The notes beneath the pieces are model-generated. The model was not told the origin of the DNA, made no database searches, and saw nothing but the letters and a program-made list of their open reading frames with translations. Shown here piece by piece: positions 5,917 through 6,650 of a DNA stretch of 6,650 nt. The DNA lies in NCBI GenBank assembly GCA_021785235.1, contig JAJYGB010000059.1, positions 1-6,650 on the forward strand, read 5' to 3'. Position numbers and translations under genes: made by a program. Within the stretch, counting starts at the first letter, position 1, and every line of letters begins with the position of its first letter. Source of the DNA: Bacteroidota bacterium. GTDB lineage: Bacteria > Bacteroidota > Kryptoniia > Kryptoniales > JAKASW01.

Positions 5917-6650
5917 TTATTTAAGAAGCAGCATCTTACGCGTCTGAACAAAGTCGCTCGCGGTCATAGCACAGAAATATACCCCGCTGCTCAGGCCGTT
6001 TCCGCTGAAGGTGGCGTCGTGCTCACCCGCACCAACGCGGCCGTTGACCAATGTCCTGACAAGCTGACCCAAGATATCGTATACGGAGATTCTCACATAT
6101 CCTGATCGAGGGACTGAGAATTTCACCGTGGTAGTCGGATTGAATGGATTTGGATAATTCGGAAATAATTCATATCCGGAAGCTACCGATGGGTTGTGGA
6201 TGACTGCAGTAGCCGTCCTGATAGTACTAGCGATCTCGTTGAGCAGAGGCTGGCGTCCATGGTACAAGTCCTGGCTTAATTCCCAGATCATAACCCCTCC
6301 AAGTTGCCTGCGAAGCACGTAATCGACTTTCAGCTTCACCGAGTTAGTGTCCTCAAATGTTATGAATTGCGTCGTATCACTATTCAGCAAGTACGGGACC
6401 TGCGATACATCATCCCAATGGTACGTCCAGCCATTGCCAAGATTGTTCATCACATCCGGATAAAATGGGTTTGTGGTTGCCGTGTTCGAAAGTTTCTTGT
6501 AAAGGCCGCCGGCATTGAATTGTACGGCGTAGAAAGGGACTCCGATGACGAGTTTGTTCCTCGGAATGGCCGCGCCTCTCCCGGCTCTCGAGAGCCAGTA
6601 CACAACGGCGTCCGAATCCGAGCCGGCCTGGTTCGGGTCGACAGGGGATT
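5917..6650 (-). CDS. GH18 chitinase C-terminal part with type IX secretion sorting tail (partial, 5' end outside window)
   Basis: The frame is open to the right edge, giving 243 visible residues. The GTG at 6603 is not the start: 15 further in-frame residues (beginning SPVDPNQAG) continue the GH18 fold. Visible are the late barrel strands: NKLVIGVPFYAVQF (about 31-44), a WTYHWDDVSQVPYL insertion (74-87), QFITFEDTNSVKLKVDYV (94-111) and LGGVMIWELSQD (116-127), whose Trp normally floors the active site. The catalytic DxxDxDxE motif would lie upstream, outside the window. From about residue 157 on comes a T9SS type-A sorting domain: YELFPNYPNPFNPTTT, then a beta-rich domain with YDILGQLVRTLVNG and SSGVYFCAM, ending KMLLLK. 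The enzyme is therefore predicted to be secreted outside or anchored to the cell surface, to cut chitin or chitin oligomers into chitobiose. It heads the permease-phosphorylase operon, at least as seen here. An endo-N-acetylglucosaminidase role is possible but the C-terminal pattern is chitinase-like. Confidence 0.88.
   Translation of the reverse strand, partial: SPVDPNQAGSDSDAVVYWLSRAGRGAAIPRNKLVIGVPFYAVQFNAGGLYKKLSNTATTNPFYPDVMNNLGNGWTYHWDDVSQVPYLLNSDTTQFITFEDTNSVKLKVDYVLRRQLGGVMIWELSQDLYHGRQPLLNEIASTIRTATAVIHNPSVASGYELFPNYPNPFNPTTTVKFSVPRSGYVRISVYDILGQLVRTLVNGRVGAGEHDATFSGNGLSSGVYFCAMTASDFVQTRKMLLLK

Overview
This window is a stretch of a glycan-degradation locus, probably from the Bacteroidota/Ignavibacteriota side of the FCB group. 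The main clue is the last protein, which ends in a type IX secretion (T9SS) sorting tail with the motif NYPNPFNPTT, a form common in Ignavibacteria-like lineages. The sortilin-like C-terminus at the left edge and the Tat-exported family-125 glycosidase fit the same group. Base composition looks balanced by eye; I did not compute it.

Layout: the left edge (to 263, + strand) holds the last 86 residues of a sortilin/VPS10-type beta-propeller protein. It converges on a minus-strand run of four genes. In transcription order (right to left) these are a GH18 chitinase with a T9SS tail (5917 to the right edge, N-terminus missing), an AmpG-like major facilitator permease (4601-5890), a GH94 phosphorylase closely resembling N,N'-diacetylchitobiose phosphorylase (2100-4502), and a GH125 exo-alpha-1,6-mannosidase with a Tat signal (345-1787). 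The first three are close together (26 and 98 bp gaps) and look like one operon. A 312-bp noncoding gap with two inverted repeats separates them from the GH125 gene, which has its own strong ribosome binding site.

How they may work together (inference): the secreted chitinase releases chitobiose outside the cell; the AmpG-like permease carries it across the inner membrane; the cytoplasmic phosphorylase splits it with phosphate into GlcNAc-1-phosphate and GlcNAc, saving ATP. The mannosidase, exported to the periplasm, would remove alpha-1,6-linked mannose. Chitin plus alpha-mannan suggests fungal cell wall, and GlcNAc2-mannose also suggests N-glycans. Nothing here looks like a wholly unknown system. 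The most interesting points are the proposed chitobiose role of an AmpG-type carrier, the mannosidase beside a chitin module, and the structured repeat-like element in the 1788-2099 gap.
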